Assembly: GCF_001642695.1 (NCBI RefSeq) | Contig: NZ_LWCC02000138.1 | Location: forward strand, 1 to 34,553 | DNA: 34,553 nt | Reading direction: 5' to 3' | From: Streptomyces chilikensis | GTDB taxonomy: Bacteria; Actinomycetota; Actinomycetes; Streptomycetales; Streptomycetaceae | Part shown: positions 1 through 10,396 of the stretch, in pieces | Layout: the number at the start of each line of letters is the position of its first letter | How positions within the stretch are numbered: the stretch's first letter is position 1 | Notes under the pieces: generated by a model | The model's input: only the letters and a program-made list of their open reading frames with translations | What the model was told of the DNA's origin: nothing | Databases searched by the model: none | Made by a program: the position numbers and the translations under genes

Positions 1-110
1 CGACTCTATCAGACCGTTTCCGTTCCGATTTCCTCGGTGCTTTCCAGTCCGGCGCTTCCGCGCTTTCCTTTCCGGCTCAACCGACTTTATCAGAAGTTCT
101 GAGCCGGTTT
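1..110 (-). promoter_or_regulatory. Probable rRNA operon promoter/leader repeats (partial, runs off left edge)
   Basis: Read on the minus strand, TCTGATAAAGTCGG (81-94) and TCTGATAGAGTCG (1-13) recur 81 bases apart, separated by a purine-rich stretch with several GGAAA runs. This pattern matches my memory of the multi-promoter leader upstream of 16S rRNA genes in Streptomyces, where such motifs recur before the mature 16S end. The rRNA operon itself would lie left of the window and is not visible. The GATAAA/GATAGA cores could be -10 elements or processing sites; the sequence does not decide. Confidence 0.5.
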
Positions 111-127
111 TCCCGCCCTTCCGGGCC

Positions 128-160
128 GGCGCCCCCAACGCCTTGAGCGTTGCGGGTGCC
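128..160 (-). terminator. Second hairpin downstream of rnj
   Basis: Arms 128-141 and 147-160 form a 14-bp stem with two mismatches around a 5-nt loop. It follows the stronger hairpin at 185-226 in the direction of rnj transcription and lies before the rRNA-type leader. It may be a back-up terminator that insulates the two units. Confidence 0.4.
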
Positions 161-184
161 CCCTGGGGGGAGCCGTAAACGTAC

Positions 185-226
185 TGGAGGGGAGCGCCCG
201 TATGCAAATCGAGGCGCTCCCCTCCA
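185..226 (-). terminator. Intrinsic terminator of rnj
   Basis: A perfect 14-bp inverted repeat (185-198 with 213-226, 14-nt loop) begins 44 bases beyond the rnj stop codon. There is no U-run after it, which is common for GC-rich actinobacterial terminators. Confidence 0.75.
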
Positions 227-270
227 GGTTCACGTCCTGGTGCACGCGTGGATCACGCGCTCACCGGGGG

Positions 271-1956
271 TCAGACGTCGACGACGACCGGCAGGATCAT
301 CGGCCGGCGGCGGTAGGTGTCGGAGACCCACTTGCCCAGCGTGCGGCGGATGAGCTGCTGCATCTGGTGCGGCTCGACCACGCCCTCCTGGGCCTGACGC
401 TCGAGCACCTCGACCAGCTTGGGCAGGACGTCGCCGAAGGCCTTGTCCTCGATGCCGGAGCCACGGGCCTGGATGTGCGGGCCCGCGCTGATCTTGCCGG
501 TGGAGGAGTCCACCACCACGAAGACCGAGATGATGCCCTCGTCGCCGAGGATCTTGCGGTCCTTGAGCGCGGGCTCGCCGACGCCGCCGACCGAGAGGCC
601 GTCGACGTAGACGTATCCGGCCTGCACCTTGCCGGTGATCCGGGCCTTGCCGTCGACCAGGTCGACGACCACGCCGTCCTCGGCGATCACGATGCGGTCG
701 TGCGGGACGCCGGTCAGGGCACCCAGCTCGGCGTTGGCGCGCAGGTGGCGCCATTCGCCGTGCACCGGCATCAGGTTCCGCGGGCGGCAGATGTTGTAGA
801 AGTACAGCAGCTCGCCGGCCGAGGCGTGACCCGAGACGTGGACCTTGGCGTTGCCCTTGTGGACGACGTTGGCGCCCCAGCGGGTGAGGCCGTTGATCAC
901 CCGGTAGACCGAATTCTCGTTGCCCGGGATCAGCGAGGACGCCAGGATCACCGTGTCGCCGGGGACGATCCGGATCTGGTGGTCGCGGTTGGCCATGCGG
1001 GACAGCGCGGCCATCGGTTCGCCCTGCGAGCCCGTGCAGACCAGGACCACCTCGTGGTCCGGCAGGTCGTCCAGGGTCTTCACGTCCACGACCAGGCCCG
1101 GCGGCACCCGCAGGTAGCCGAGGTCCCGGGCGATGCCCATGTTGCGGACCATCGAGCGGCCGACGAAGGCGACTCTGCGCCCGTACTCGTGGGCGGCGTC
1201 GAGGATCTGCTGGACGCGGTGGATGTGGCTGGCGAAGCTCGCCACGATGACGCGCTTGCGGGCGCCGGCGAAGACGGAGCGCAGCACGTTGGAGATGTCG
1301 CGCTCCGGCGGCACGAAGCCCGGGACCTCGGCGTTCGTCGAGTCGCTGAGCAGGAGGTCGATGCCCTCCTCGCTCAGCCGCGCGAAGGCGTGGAGGTCGG
1401 TGAGGCGGCCGTCCAGCGGCAGCTGGTCCATCTTGAAGTCGCCGGTGTGGACGACCATGCCCGCGGGGGTGCGGATGGCCACCGCGAGGGCGTCCGGGAT
1501 GGAGTGGTTGACCGCGACGAACTCGCAGTCGAAGGGGCCGAGGCGCTCCCGGTTGCCCTCCGCCACCTCCAGGGAGTACGGGCGGATCCGGTGCTCCTGG
1601 AGCTTGGCCTCGATCAGCGCGAGGGTCAGCTTGGAGCCGATCAGCGGAATGTCCGGCCGCTCGCGCAGCAGGTAGGGCACCGCGCCGATGTGGTCCTCGT
1701 GACCGTGGGTGAGGACGATGCCCTCGATGTCGCCGAGGCGGTCCCGGATGGACGAGAAGTCCGGCAGGATCAGGTCGATGCCGGGCTGCTCCTCCTCGGG
1801 GAAGAGCACGCCGCAGTCGACGATCAGCAGGCGGCCGTCGAACTCGAAGACGGTCATGTTGCGACCGATCTCGCCGAGGCCGCCGAGCGGGGTGACCCGC
1901 AGCCCGCCCTTGGGAAGCTTGGGCGGCGGGCCGAGTTCAGGGTGCGGATGACTCAA
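271..1956 (-). CDS. rnj: Ribonuclease J
   Basis: Metallo-beta-lactamase/beta-CASP ribonuclease of 561 aa, the usual RNase J length; the family combines endonuclease and 5'-3' exonuclease activity in mRNA decay and rRNA maturation. Visible metal ligands are HGHEDH at residues 84-89 and HTGD at 170-173; the beta-CASP part carries SDSTNAEVPG (204-213), and HVSGHA (373-378) and VHGEW (398-402) complete the active site. The start is TTG at 1956-1954, preceded by a GAGGAGAG ribosome binding site; the next residues SHPHPELGPPP lead directly into the conserved core. The preceding gene is dapA, also minus strand, but a perfect 18-bp hairpin separates them. The TTG start and that hairpin suggest control of translation or message stability. 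Identification is secure. Confidence 0.97.
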   Translation of the reverse strand: MSHPHPELGPPPKLPKGGLRVTPLGGLGEIGRNMTVFEFDGRLLIVDCGVLFPEEEQPGIDLILPDFSSIRDRLGDIEGIVLTHGHEDHIGAVPYLLRERPDIPLIGSKLTLALIEAKLQEHRIRPYSLEVAEGNRERLGPFDCEFVAVNHSIPDALAVAIRTPAGMVVHTGDFKMDQLPLDGRLTDLHAFARLSEEGIDLLLSDSTNAEVPGFVPPERDISNVLRSVFAGARKRVIVASFASHIHRVQQILDAAHEYGRRVAFVGRSMVRNMGIARDLGYLRVPPGLVVDVKTLDDLPDHEVVLVCTGSQGEPMAALSRMANRDHQIRIVPGDTVILASSLIPGNENSVYRVINGLTRWGANVVHKGNAKVHVSGHASAGELLYFYNICRPRNLMPVHGEWRHLRANAELGALTGVPHDRIVIAEDGVVVDLVDGKARITGKVQAGYVYVDGLSVGGVGEPALKDRKILGDEGIISVFVVVDSSTGKISAGPHIQARGSGIEDKAFGDVLPKLVEVLERQAQEGVVEPHQMQQLIRRTLGKWVSDTYRRRPMILPVVVDV

Positions 1957-1970
1957 AAGACTCTCCTCAC

Positions 1971-2008
1971 CACGCGCGCCACGTGCCCGGGGGCACGTGG
2001 CGCGCGTG
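1971..2008 (-). terminator. Perfect 18-bp hairpin between dapA and rnj, touching the rnj ribosome binding site
   Basis: Arms 1971-1988 and 1991-2008 are exactly complementary with only a 2-nt loop. In minus-strand RNA it lies 76 nt after the dapA stop and ends exactly where the rnj GAGGAGAG begins. It can act as the dapA terminator. In read-through or rnj leader RNA, such a long duplex next to the ribosome binding site could also be an RNase III/RNase J-sensitive control element; that part is inference. Confidence 0.7.
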
Positions 2009-2084
2009 ACGTTCGTGCGGAAGCAGTTGTCGTGTAGAGGTGCAGGCGCTGTCGCCCTGCGTATTCAGTTGTGAAGTCCGGTGC

Positions 2085-2984
2085 TCAGAGCTGTACCCCG
2101 CCCGCGGCGAGATCGAGCTTGAGCTGTTCGAGTTCCTGGGGGCTCAGTTCCACGAGCGGCGCGCGCAGCGGTCCGGCGGGCAGTCCCTGCAGGGCCAGGG
2201 CGGCCTTGGTGGTCATCGCGCCCTGGGTGCGGAAGACGCCCGTGTAGACCGGGAGCAGCTTCTGGTGGATCTCGGCGGCCTTGTGCACGTCTCCGCCGAG
2301 GTGGGCCTCGAGCATCGCGCGCAGGTCCGGTGCGACCAGGTGGCCGACGACCGAGACGAAGCCGACCGCGCCGATCGACAGCAGCGGCAGGTTCAGGATG
2401 TCGTCGCCGGAGTACCAGGCCAGGCCGGAGCGGGACAGCGCCCAGCTCGCCGCGCCCAGGTCGCCCTTGGCGTCCTTGTTGGCGACGATCCGCGGGTGCT
2501 CCGCCAGGCGGACCAGGGTCTCCGTGGTGATCGGGACGCCGCTGCGGCCCGGGATGTCGTAGAGCATCACCGGGAGCCCGGTGGAGTCGGCGATCGCCGT
2601 GAAGTGCCGGTACAGGCCCTCCTGCGGGGGCTTGTTGTAGTACGGCGTCACGGTGAGCAGGCCGTGGGCCCCGAGCTGCTCGGCGGTGCGGGCCAGCTCG
2701 ATGCTGTGGTGCGTGTCGTTGGTGCCGACGCCGGCGACGATGTGCGCGCGCCCGCCGACGGCCTCCAGGACGGCCCTCAGCAGGGCCGCTTTCTCCGCGT
2801 CGCTGGTGGTGGGCGACTCACCGGTGGTGCCGTTGACGATGAGACCGTCGTTGCCTGCGTCCACGAGATGGGTGGCAAGCCGCTGGGCGCCGTCGAGGTC
2901 GAGCGCGCCGTCCGCCGTGAACGGAGTCACCATGGCGGTAAGGACCCTCCCGAAGGGGGTCTGCGGAGTGGAGGTCGGTGCCAT
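2085..2984 (-). CDS. dapA: 4-hydroxy-tetrahydrodipicolinate synthase
   Basis: Condenses pyruvate with aspartate semialdehyde in the first committed step of diaminopimelate/lysine synthesis. From the ATG at 2984 the protein is 299 aa, the family norm, and begins MAPTSTPQTPFGRVLTAM. Visible are the NGTTGE loop (51-56), TPYYNKP (113-119) with the relay tyrosine, Tyr142 in LYDIPGRSG, and the Schiff-base lysine in VANKDAKGDLG (Lys170). An in-frame extension to 3071 exists but lacks family similarity. The start has no good Shine-Dalgarno, and a TAGCGT hexamer lies 7 bp upstream, so the message may be leaderless. dapB is about 2.3 kb away in another operon. Confidence 0.97.
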   Translation of the reverse strand: MAPTSTPQTPFGRVLTAMVTPFTADGALDLDGAQRLATHLVDAGNDGLIVNGTTGESPTTSDAEKAALLRAVLEAVGGRAHIVAGVGTNDTHHSIELARTAEQLGAHGLLTVTPYYNKPPQEGLYRHFTAIADSTGLPVMLYDIPGRSGVPITTETLVRLAEHPRIVANKDAKGDLGAASWALSRSGLAWYSGDDILNLPLLSIGAVGFVSVVGHLVAPDLRAMLEAHLGGDVHKAAEIHQKLLPVYTGVFRTQGAMTTKAALALQGLPAGPLRAPLVELSPQELEQLKLDLAAGGVQL

Positions 2985-2991
2985 GCCTAAC

Positions 2992-2997
2992 ACGCTA
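2992..2997 (-). promoter_or_regulatory. Candidate -10 element of dapA (leaderless)
   Basis: TAGCGT on the minus strand ends 7 bp before the dapA ATG, placing the expected transcription start at or next to the start codon. No convincing -35 hexamer was seen, so this is tentative. Confidence 0.35.
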
Positions 2998-3063
2998 CTC
3001 GCTGTCCCGGGCCTGGTGCGCCGTCGGGGGCCGGACATTGTGGATGAACAAGGCGAACGGGAT

Positions 3064-3101
3064 CCCGGCACTGCCTGCTCGGGGGTTCAAGCAGTGCCGG
3101 G
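3064..3101 (-). terminator. Intrinsic terminator of thyX
   Basis: Perfect 11-bp inverted repeat (3064-3074 with 3091-3101, 16-nt loop) about 100 bases after the thyX stop and before the dapA promoter region. Confidence 0.65.
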
Positions 3102-3199
3102 CCCGTATCGTCAGGCTAGATGAACTTCGCGAAGTCCTGCAATCCGGACACTTCGGGCGGATGAGGCGTTCGCCCCCGCGTGGTCGCCCCGTCCCGCTC

Positions 3200-3940
3200 T
3201 CAGGGCGCGACGCGGCCGTTCTGGTTGAAGGCCTCGTAGGTCAGCGGCATGAGCTTGGCCCACTCCTGCTCCATGCGCTCCGCGACCATCTCGATCTCGC
3301 GCTGCGGGAACGACGGCACCCGGGCCAGCTCGTGCTTGGTGCGCAGTCCGAGGAAGTGCATCAACGACCGGGCGTTGCAGGTCGCATACATCGACGAGAA
3401 CAGGCCGACCGGCAGGACGGCGCGGGCCACCTCGCGGGCCACGCCGGCCGCCAGCATCTCCTGGTAGGCCCGGTAGGCCTCCTGGTAGCTCTCCGTCATG
3501 GTGCGGGCCACCAGGTCCTGCTGCTCCGCGCTGCCCTCGACGAACTCGTACTTGCCGGGGCGGCCCTGCTGGACCAGCTTGCGGCCCGCGCCGGGGACGT
3601 AGAAGACCGGCTCGAGCTGCCGGTAGCGGCCGGACTCCTCGTTGTAGGACCAGCCCACCCGGTGGCGCATGAACTCGCGCATGACGAAGATCGGGGCGCT
3701 GACGAAGAAGGTCATCGAGTTGTGCTCGAAGGGGCTGCCGTGCCGGTCCCGCATCAGGTAGTTGATCAGCCCCCTGGAGCGTCCGGGCTCCTTCTCCAGC
3801 TCCTCCAGGGACTGCTCGCCCAGGGTGGAGACGCGGGCGGCGAACAGCACGTCGGCGTCCGAGGCCGTGTGCTTCACCAGTTCGACGGTGACGTCGCTGC
3901 GGAAGCTTGCCGTGAGGTCGTCTGCGGGGGTGTCGCTCAC
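3200..3940 (-). CDS. thyX: Flavin-dependent thymidylate synthase
   Basis: Makes dTMP from dUMP using methylene-tetrahydrofolate with FAD and NADPH. It is 246 aa, typical for actinobacterial ThyX. The signature RHRxxSxNxxSxR reads RHRVGWSYNEESGRY at residues 92-106. Further conserved parts are SPFEHNSMTFFVSAP (69-83) and, near the C terminus, RSLMHFLGLRTKHEL. The start is GTG at 3940, supported by AAGGAA about 9 nt upstream. The gene has its own terminator on the dapA side and faces away from the PH-like gene at 4178, so it is probably transcribed alone. Finding it near dapA is usual in actinobacteria. Confidence 0.98.
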   Translation of the reverse strand: MSDTPADDLTASFRSDVTVELVKHTASDADVLFAARVSTLGEQSLEELEKEPGRSRGLINYLMRDRHGSPFEHNSMTFFVSAPIFVMREFMRHRVGWSYNEESGRYRQLEPVFYVPGAGRKLVQQGRPGKYEFVEGSAEQQDLVARTMTESYQEAYRAYQEMLAAGVAREVARAVLPVGLFSSMYATCNARSLMHFLGLRTKHELARVPSFPQREIEMVAERMEQEWAKLMPLTYEAFNQNGRVAP

Positions 3941-4177
3941 TGTGGGGAATTCCTTCGGGGGGCGAGGTGGGCGGTGGGTCCGCCCTGGTGGGCGGCCCGC
4001 TGCTGGCAGTCGCTCACTCTACGACGACGGCATGCGCCGGTCTGACCCCGTCCGCGGCATTCGGTCACCGCCCGCGTGGCCGATCGGGCGGCCCCTGGGT
4101 GGTGGGGCCGGACGCGGCTCGGTAGCCTCACCCGCATCGTTCGTGTGTGTGGATCGTGGATCGAGTGAGGACCCGCC

Positions 4178-4762
4178 GTGCCCCTGCCCTTCCTGACGGC
4201 CGACCGCGCCTTCGACGGGGAGACGGAGGACGTCGTCCTGCCGTTCCACGACCGTCAACGGTGGCGACGGCCCTACCGGCCGGGACCGCCCCGGGTCGGG
4301 CTGGCCGCGCTGGTGCTGCTGCTCGCGTCGTTCGTGCTGGCCGCGGCCGTGATCATCGCCGCGACGACCTCGGTGACCGGAGCCTGGATCTGGTTCGGGG
4401 TGGCCCTGCTGATGATCGCCGGTGCGCTGCGCGGGCTGCGGATCGGTGTCTGGGTGAGTTCGGCCGGGCTGCGGCACGTCACGTTCTTCGTCACGCGCAC
4501 CACCGCGTGGGCCCAGGTGGGCACGCTGCGGCTGGTGCAGCAGCCGGTGCGGTGGATGGGGCTGCCGCGGACCGTTCAGGGACAGGCGCTGGTGCTGGAG
4601 GCCAGGAACGGGCGCGGGGCGTCGTCCCGGGCCGACGGTCCGGTGGTGCTGCTCAGCACGCACGACGCCGATTTCCTGGGGCGGCCGGCCTCCTTCGACC
4701 GGGCCTCGGACACCGTGGAGGCGTGGGCCGACGAGTACCGTACGGCCGCCGCCGGCCGGTGA
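4178..4762 (+). CDS. Small membrane protein with a PH-like cytoplasmic domain
   Basis: A 194-aa protein with a short N-terminal cytoplasmic part, two closely spaced hydrophobic segments (about 40-62 and 68-87), then a beta-rich tail beginning RIGVWVSSAGLRHVTFF. A two-helix hairpin followed by a tail of this kind resembles bacterial PH (bPH) membrane proteins, though I cannot confirm the fold by eye. GTG start at 4178 with GTGAGG upstream; a TAGCCT hexamer at 4123-4128 is a possible -10. It is transcribed away from thyX, and the 237-bp gap between them holds both promoters. No enzymatic motif is present and its role is unknown. Confidence 0.85.
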   Translation: MPLPFLTADRAFDGETEDVVLPFHDRQRWRRPYRPGPPRVGLAALVLLLASFVLAAAVIIAATTSVTGAWIWFGVALLMIAGALRGLRIGVWVSSAGLRHVTFFVTRTTAWAQVGTLRLVQQPVRWMGLPRTVQGQALVLEARNGRGASSRADGPVVLLSTHDADFLGRPASFDRASDTVEAWADEYRTAAAGR

Positions 4763-4778
4763 CCGGCGTGGAGGGCCG

Positions 4779-4816
4779 CACGGCCCCGCCGCCCCCGGAG
4801 GGGCGGCGGGGCCGTG
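4779..4816. terminator. Bidirectional terminator between convergent genes
   Basis: Perfect 16-bp GC-rich stem (4779-4794 with 4801-4816, 6-nt loop) sits between the plus-strand gene ending at 4762 and the minus-strand gene ending at 4839, so it can terminate both. Confidence 0.8.
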
Positions 4817-4838
4817 GGCGTTCCGCGGGGGCGTCGGG

Positions 4839-5276
4839 TCAGCCGTCGTGGAGCTGGATCGCCCGCTGCATGGCCTTGCGGGCCCGGGTGGTGTCCCGCG
4901 CGTCGTGGTAGGCGACGGCGAGGCGGAACCAGGCGCGCCAGTCGTCCGGGGCGGCCTCCGTCTCGGCCTTGCGGCGCTCGAAGACGGCGTCCGCCGAGTC
5001 GCGGTCGATGCGGCCGCTGGGCGTGCGCTTCAGGTCGTCGACGGGCAGGCCGCCCTCCGCGTCGAGTTCGGCGGCGAGGGCTCCGGCCCTGCGGGCGAAC
5101 CGGGTGTTCGCCCAGAGGAACCAGAGGCCCACGACCGGCAGCACCAGTACGGCGGCGCCCAGCGCGACGGTGAGCGGGGTGCCGACCTCGATGAGCATGA
5201 CGCCGCGGCTGCCGGCCAGGACGAAGTAGGCGACCAGGGCCAGCGCCGTGACGGCATAGGTGATCTTCGCGCGCAT
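4839..5276 (-). CDS. Membrane protein with C-terminal TPR-like segment
   Basis: A 145-aa protein with two hydrophobic helices (about residues 7-24 and 32-55), a charged linker, and a C-terminal stretch APDDWRAWFRLAVAYHDARD...ARKAMQRAIQL that reads like a single tetratricopeptide repeat. ATG start at 5276, only 7 bp after the dapB stop, so it is almost certainly the last gene of the rpsO-pnp-pepR-dapB operon and depends on read-through or coupling; its own ribosome binding site is weak. Such two-helix plus TPR proteins often act as small membrane adaptors, but nothing here identifies a partner. Confidence 0.87.
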   Translation of the reverse strand: MRAKITYAVTALALVAYFVLAGSRGVMLIEVGTPLTVALGAAVLVLPVVGLWFLWANTRFARRAGALAAELDAEGGLPVDDLKRTPSGRIDRDSADAVFERRKAETEAAPDDWRAWFRLAVAYHDARDTTRARKAMQRAIQLHDG

Positions 5277-5283
5277 GTCCGTG

Positions 5284-7486
<2,203 letters not shown>

Positions 7487-7490
<4 letters not shown>

Positions 7491-9706
7491 TTCTCGCTGT
7501 CGTCCTTCTCTGCCTGCTCGGAGTCCTCGCCCTCGATCACGGGGACCAGGGAGAGCTTGCCGCGGGAGTCGATCTCGGCGATCTCGACCTGGACCTTCTG
7601 GCCCACGCCGAGGACGTCCTCGACGTTCTCCACGCGCTTGCCGCCGGCCAGCTTGCGGATCTGCGAGATGTGCAGCAGACCGTCCTTGCCCGGCATCAGG
7701 GAGACGAAGGCGCCGAAGGTCGTGGTCTTGACGACCGTGCCCAGGTAGCGCTCGCCGACCTCCGGCATCGTCGGGTTGGCGATGCTGTTGATCGTGGCGC
7801 GCGCGGCCTCGGCGGCCGGACCGTCGGAGGCGCCGATGTAGATGGTGCCGTCGTCCTCGATGGTGATCTCGGCGCCGGTGTCCTCCTGGATCTGGTTGAT
7901 CATCTTGCCCTTGGGGCCGATGACCTCACCGATCTTGTCCACCGGGATCTTGACGGTGATGATCCGCGGGGCGTTCGGGGACATCTCGTCGGGCCGGTCG
8001 ATGGCCTCCATCATCACGTCGAGGATGTGGAGACGGGCGTCGCGGGCCTGCTTGAGGGCCGCGGCGAGGACGGAGGCCGGGATGCCGTCCAGCTTGGTGT
8101 CGAGCTGGAGGGCGGTCACGAACTCCTTGGTGCCGGCGACCTTGAAGTCCATGTCGCCGAAGGCGTCCTCCGCACCGAGGATGTCGGTGAGGGTGACGTA
8201 GTGGGTCTCGCCCTCGATCTCCTGGGAGATCAGACCCATGGCGATGCCGGCGACGGGGGCCTTGAGCGGCACACCCGCGTTCAGCAGCGACATGGTGGAG
8301 GCGCAGACGGAGCCCATGGAGGTCGAACCGTTGGAGCCGAGGGCCTCGGACACCTGACGGATCGCGTAGGGGAACTCCTCGCGCGTCGGCAGGACCGGGA
8401 CCAGGGCGCGCTCGGCGAGGGCGCCGTGGCCGATCTCGCGGCGCTTGGGGGAGCCGACGCGGCCGGTCTCGCCGGTGGAGTACGGCGGGAAGTTGTAGTT
8501 GTGCATGTAGCGCTTGCGGGTCACCGGGGAGAGGGTGTCCAGCTGCTGCTCCATGCGCAGCATGTTGAGGGTGGTGACGCCCAGGATCTGGGTCTCGCCA
8601 CGCTCGAACAGCGCCGAGCCGTGCACGCGCGGGATGGCCTCGACCTCGGCGGCCAGGGTGCGGATGTCGGTGACACCGCGGCCGTCGATGCGCTTCTTCT
8701 CCTTGATCACGCGCTCGCGGACCAGTTGCTTGGTGAGCGAGCGGTAGGCGGCGGAGATCTCCTTCTCGCGGCCCTCGAACTCCGGGAGGAGCTTCTCGGC
8801 GGCGAGGCCCTTGACGCGGTCCAGCTCGGTCTCGCGCTCCTGCTTGCCGGCGATGGTGAGCGCCTGGGCCAGCTCGGGGCGGACGGCGGAGGCGAGCGCC
8901 TGGAAGACGTCGTCCTGGTAGTCCAGGAAGATCGGGAACTCGCCGGTCGGCTTGGCGGCCTTGGCGGCGAGGTCGGACTGGGCCTTGCACAGCACCTTGA
9001 TGAAGGGCTTCGCGGCGTCCAGACCGGCGGCGACGACCTCCTCGGTCGGCGCGTCGGCGCCGCCCTCGACGAGCTTGATCGTCTTCTCGGTGGCCTCGGC
9101 CTCGACCATCATGATCGCGACGTCGCCGTCCTCCAGGACGCGGCCGGCGACCACCATGTCGAAGACGGCGTCCTCGAGCTCGGTGTGCGTCGGGAACGCG
9201 ACCCACTGGCCGCTGATCAGCGCGACGCGGACGCCGCCGATCGGGCCGGAGAAGGGCAGGCCGGCCAGCTGCGTGGACGCGGACGCGGCGTTGATCGCGA
9301 CGACGTCGTACAGGTGGTCGGGGTTGAGCGCCATGATCGTCGCGACGACCTGGATCTCGTTGCGCAGGCCCTTCTTGAAGGAGGGGCGCAGCGGGCGGTC
9401 GATCAGACGGCAGGTGAGGATGGCGTCCTCGGAGGGACGGCCCTCACGGCGGAAGAACGAGCCGGGGATCTTGCCGGCCGCGTACATCCGCTCCTCGACG
9501 TCCACCGTGAGGGGGAAGAAGTCGAGCTGGTCCTTGGGGTTCTTGGAGGCGGTGGTGGCCGACAGCACCATGGTGTCGTCGTCCAGGTAGGCCACGGCGG
9601 AGCCGGCGGCCTGACGGGCCAGGCGGCCCGTCTCGAAGCGGATGGTGCGGGTGCCGAAGGAACCGTTGTCGATGACGGCCTCGGCGTAGTGGGTCTCGTT
9701 CTCCAC
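7487..9706 (-). CDS. pnp: Polyribonucleotide nucleotidyltransferase (PNPase)
   Basis: Phosphorolytic 3'-5' exoribonuclease that in Streptomyces also acts as the RNA 3'-tail polymerase; once described as guanosine pentaphosphate synthetase. GTG at 9706 gives 739 aa beginning [15 protein letters not shown], with GAGGAGAA upstream; the longer frame to 9808 adds 34 non-family residues. Domains in order: first RNase PH-like domain (~10-145), helical linker (~240-330), second RNase PH-like domain (~340-560) with [10 protein letters not shown] at 457-466 and the catalytic aspartates in EDAFGDMD (513-520), KH domain with GPKG at 597-600, and S1 domain (~652-722). The acidic tail [13 protein letters not shown] is usual. 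It is co-transcribed with rpsO through a hairpin and may have its own promoter in the 370-bp gap. Confidence 0.99.
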
Positions 9707-9984
9707 CAGTGTTCTTCTCCTCGTCTTCGTCCCTGGCCCGTCCGTGTGACGGGGGGACTCGGCGGAGAAGCGCGCCGTGCCTTTCGGGCCGGTCTTCGAT
9801 CGAAGCACCCGGGTCTGTCTCCCCGGGGGCCACTACCGAGGACCGGCGGCGGCGAGGTGCGCTTCCCCTCGTTCGGGTGAACCGCCCACGTGGACGGTTC
9901 GTCGTGCGATCAGTGGTACGGAGTACCCCGTGTGGGCCCCGTGATCACACGGTGTCGTGCGTCATGCGTTCATGCGTTGTGCTA

Positions 9985-10002
9985 CCACACTACAAAGTGT
10001 GG
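9985..10002 (-). promoter_or_regulatory. 18-bp palindrome overlapping a candidate pnp promoter
   Basis: CCACACTACAAAGTGTGG consists of perfect 7-bp arms around a 4-bp spacer. Read on the minus strand it contains TAGTGT, a good streptomycete -10. It is an unusually AT-richer spot in this GC-rich interval. An operator overlapping the pnp promoter is plausible; no clear -35 was found. Confidence 0.4.
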
Positions 10003-10033
10003 GTGACACCTCGCACGTTTCCCGCGTACGGCA

Positions 10034-10066
10034 AAGGGAGCGGCCCCTTCACGGGACCGCTCCCTT
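10034..10066 (-). terminator. rpsO-pnp intercistronic hairpin (partial terminator / RNase III site)
   Basis: Arms 10034-10043 and 10057-10066 pair perfectly, and after one mismatch three more pairs extend the stem, leaving a 5-nt loop. It begins 10 nt after the rpsO stop. An equivalent hairpin in S. coelicolor is cleaved by RNase III and lets pnp be controlled by mRNA decay. Confidence 0.75.
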
Positions 10067-10075
10067 CACGGCGTC

Positions 10076-10366
10076 TTACTTGGCACCGCCGGCCGCACCG
10101 CGGCGGATGCCGAGGCGGTCGACCAGGGCGCGGAAGCGCTGGATGTCCTTCTTGGCCAGGTACTGCAGCAGGCGGCGACGCTGACCGACCAGGATCAGCA
10201 GACCACGACGGGAGTGGTGGTCGTGCTTGTGGCTCTTGAGGTGCTCCGTCAGGTCGGAGATGCGGCGGGTCAGGAGCGCGACCTGGACCTCGGGGGAGCC
10301 GGTGTCACCTTCCTTGGTGCCGAACTCGGTGATGATCTGCTTCTTCGTAGCGGCGTCGAGCGACAC
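10076..10366 (-). CDS. rpsO: 30S ribosomal protein S15
   Basis: Primary-binding protein of the 30S platform. From GTG at 10366 it is 96 aa, beginning [16 protein letters not shown]. Conserved S15 features are [16 protein letters not shown] (21-36), the rRNA-binding segment [20 protein letters not shown] (43-62), and [11 protein letters not shown]. The ribosome binding site is AAGGAGT, 5 nt before the start. The long in-frame extension to 10963 is antisense to the next gene and not coding. First gene of the rpsO-pnp-pepR-dapB operon; a nested stem in the leader (10397-10441) may mediate S15 feedback. Confidence 0.99.
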   Translation of the reverse strand: MSLDAATKKQIITEFGTKEGDTGSPEVQVALLTRRISDLTEHLKSHKHDHHSRRGLLILVGQRRRLLQYLAKKDIQRFRALVDRLGIRRGAAGGAK

Positions 10367-10396
10367 GCGTACTCCTTGGTGATGTCCTGATGGCCA

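Larger units (their letters stand above)
9707..10075 (-). other. rpsO-pnp intercistronic region
   Basis: This 369-bp gap contains no convincing gene. From the rpsO side it holds the hairpin at 10034-10066, the 18-bp palindrome with an embedded TAGTGT at 9985-10002, short direct copies of CATGCGTT near 9963-9978, and the pnp ribosome binding site. In S. coelicolor pnp is known to be expressed both by read-through from rpsO and from its own promoter, with RNase III cutting in this interval; the layout here fits that. Confidence 0.7.

Noticed and set aside
202-2037. 611-codon plus-strand frame opposite rnj, and similar long frames opposite pnp, pepR, dapB and the cassette genes
   Set aside because: All mirror well-identified genes on the other strand, lack ribosome binding sites and consist of Asp/Val/Arg/Gly-biased sequence.
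2985-3071. Longer N terminus for DapA
   Set aside because: The added Arg/Ser/Pro-rich residues precede the family start and overlap the likely promoter.
3124-3135. ACTTCGCGAAGT palindrome between thyX and dapA
   Set aside because: A 12-bp palindrome is expected by chance at this scale and it lies downstream of the thyX terminator away from any promoter.
9707-9808. Longer N terminus for PNPase
   Set aside because: The extra 34 residues have no PNPase similarity and would include the ribosome binding site of the GTG at 9706; 739 aa is the normal length.
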